A stretch of DNA of 6,043 bases from JAQBDA01 sp964525785 (GTDB taxonomy: Bacteria; Chloroflexota; Anaerolineae; Anaerolineales; UBA4823), in assembly GCA_964525785.1 (NCBI GenBank), contig CAZGIX010000255.1:1-6043 (forward strand), given 5' to 3'. This document shows, piece by piece, positions 5,792 through 6,043 of the stretch (position 1 is its first letter; every line of letters starts with the position of its first letter). The translations under genes and the position numbers were made by a program. The notes under the pieces are model-generated. The model ran no database searches and was not told the origin of the DNA. It saw nothing but the letters and a program-made list of their open reading frames with translations.

Positions 5792-5989
5792 GCATATCTG
5801 CCACCGGTCATTGATACGGATACTGCCCTGCCCGGTCGCCACTGAGCTTCTCCTACAGGTTTGCTGGTGGAATACGAAGATCTTCGACGGTGGTGGCATT
5901 GTTGAGCATACGTAGCTTGCGATAGCTGATCTGTTGGATGTCTTGGGTCAGCCTGGTTGATGCTGTTTAGCTTTATTTGCAAGGATCAT
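5792..5989 (-). pseudogene. higB: Degraded HigB-type toxin gene (RelE superfamily)
   Basis: On the minus strand a frame gives DIQQISYRKLRMLNNATTVE, continuing as DLRIPPANL, a stop, then EKLSGDRAGQY (5942 down to 5820). After a frame change it gives SIRINDRWQIC (5824 down to 5792). In intact HigB toxins these are consecutive: RKL-x-ML-(N)-A-T-x-x-DLR-(I/V)-PP-x-N-x-L-x-x-L-x-GDR-x-GQ-(Y/H)-SIRIN-D-x-(W/Y)-R-IC. HigB enzymes are ribosome-dependent mRNA endonucleases neutralised by HigA. Three lesions are visible: an in-frame amber codon (5853-5855) where Leu is expected, a frameshift after GQY, and another between the core and a likely start ATG at 5989 (MILANKA, resembling the family's FANKAT start). 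The C-terminal strand and the higA antitoxin gene expected downstream are missing; the GNAT gene occupies that place. The product cannot be made. Confidence 0.78.
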
Positions 5990-6043
5990 TAATTGTTCGA
6001 CGGCCTGCCGTTCCTGACCAGCTGCATAACCTCTTCTTTCCCG
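5990..6043. other. Right-edge segment with no assignable gene
   Basis: Nothing is assigned here. On the minus strand one frame is open from the window edge through the presumed toxin ATG to a TGA at 5948-5950 (GYAAGQERQAVEQLMILANK). It could be the tail of an unidentified gene or simply untranslated leader of the toxin relic. Thirty-one open codons are not enough to decide. Confidence 0.3.

Noticed and set aside
5674..5982. Minus-strand open frame of 102 codons running from the toxin relic into the GNAT gene
   Set aside because: It mixes an out-of-frame toxin reading with antisense GNAT sequence, starts with TTG without a ribosome site, and contains no coherent domain.

Overview
The window looks like a piece of a bacterial chromosome of moderate GC content, most likely from the Chloroflexota (Anaerolineae-like). 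That placement is inferred from gene style, not from a marker gene. The cues are a large XRE-HTH/NB-ARC/TPR regulator, a small cupredoxin lipoprotein resembling the extra N-terminal domain of some Chloroflexota copper nitrite reductases, and a WD40 relic. There is no rRNA, tRNA, CRISPR array, transposase or integrase.

Layout from left to right. Positions 1-162 are non-coding and hold two strong inverted repeats (4-36 and 62-100) downstream of the first gene's stop codon. Positions 163-2775 (minus strand) encode an 870-residue STAND-type ATPase regulator with an N-terminal helix-turn-helix and a C-terminal TPR solenoid. A divergent intergenic region of about 200 bp follows, with a good extended -10 promoter for the regulator. 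On the plus strand come a four-helix membrane protein (2979-3503) and, 35 bp later, a type-1 copper (cupredoxin) lipoprotein (3539-3964). Next are a GC-richer SRPBCC/polyketide-cyclase-like protein (4079-4621), a relic of a WD40-repeat gene (4653-4829), and a GNAT acetyltransferase (4842-5783). The right edge holds a broken, truncated HigB-type (RelE superfamily) toxin gene on the minus strand (5792-5989).

How the genes may work together. The membrane protein and cupredoxin are probably co-transcribed and may form a small envelope copper or electron-transfer unit. The divergently transcribed regulator is a plausible but unproven controller of it. The SRPBCC and GNAT genes look like independent cargo. 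They lie among gene fragments (WD40 remnant, toxin remnant), so the right half reads as a patchwork accessory region built by successive insertions and deletions. No convincing new multi-gene defence or biosynthetic system is visible. The most informative novelties are the two gene relics and the regulator/4TM/cupredoxin arrangement.
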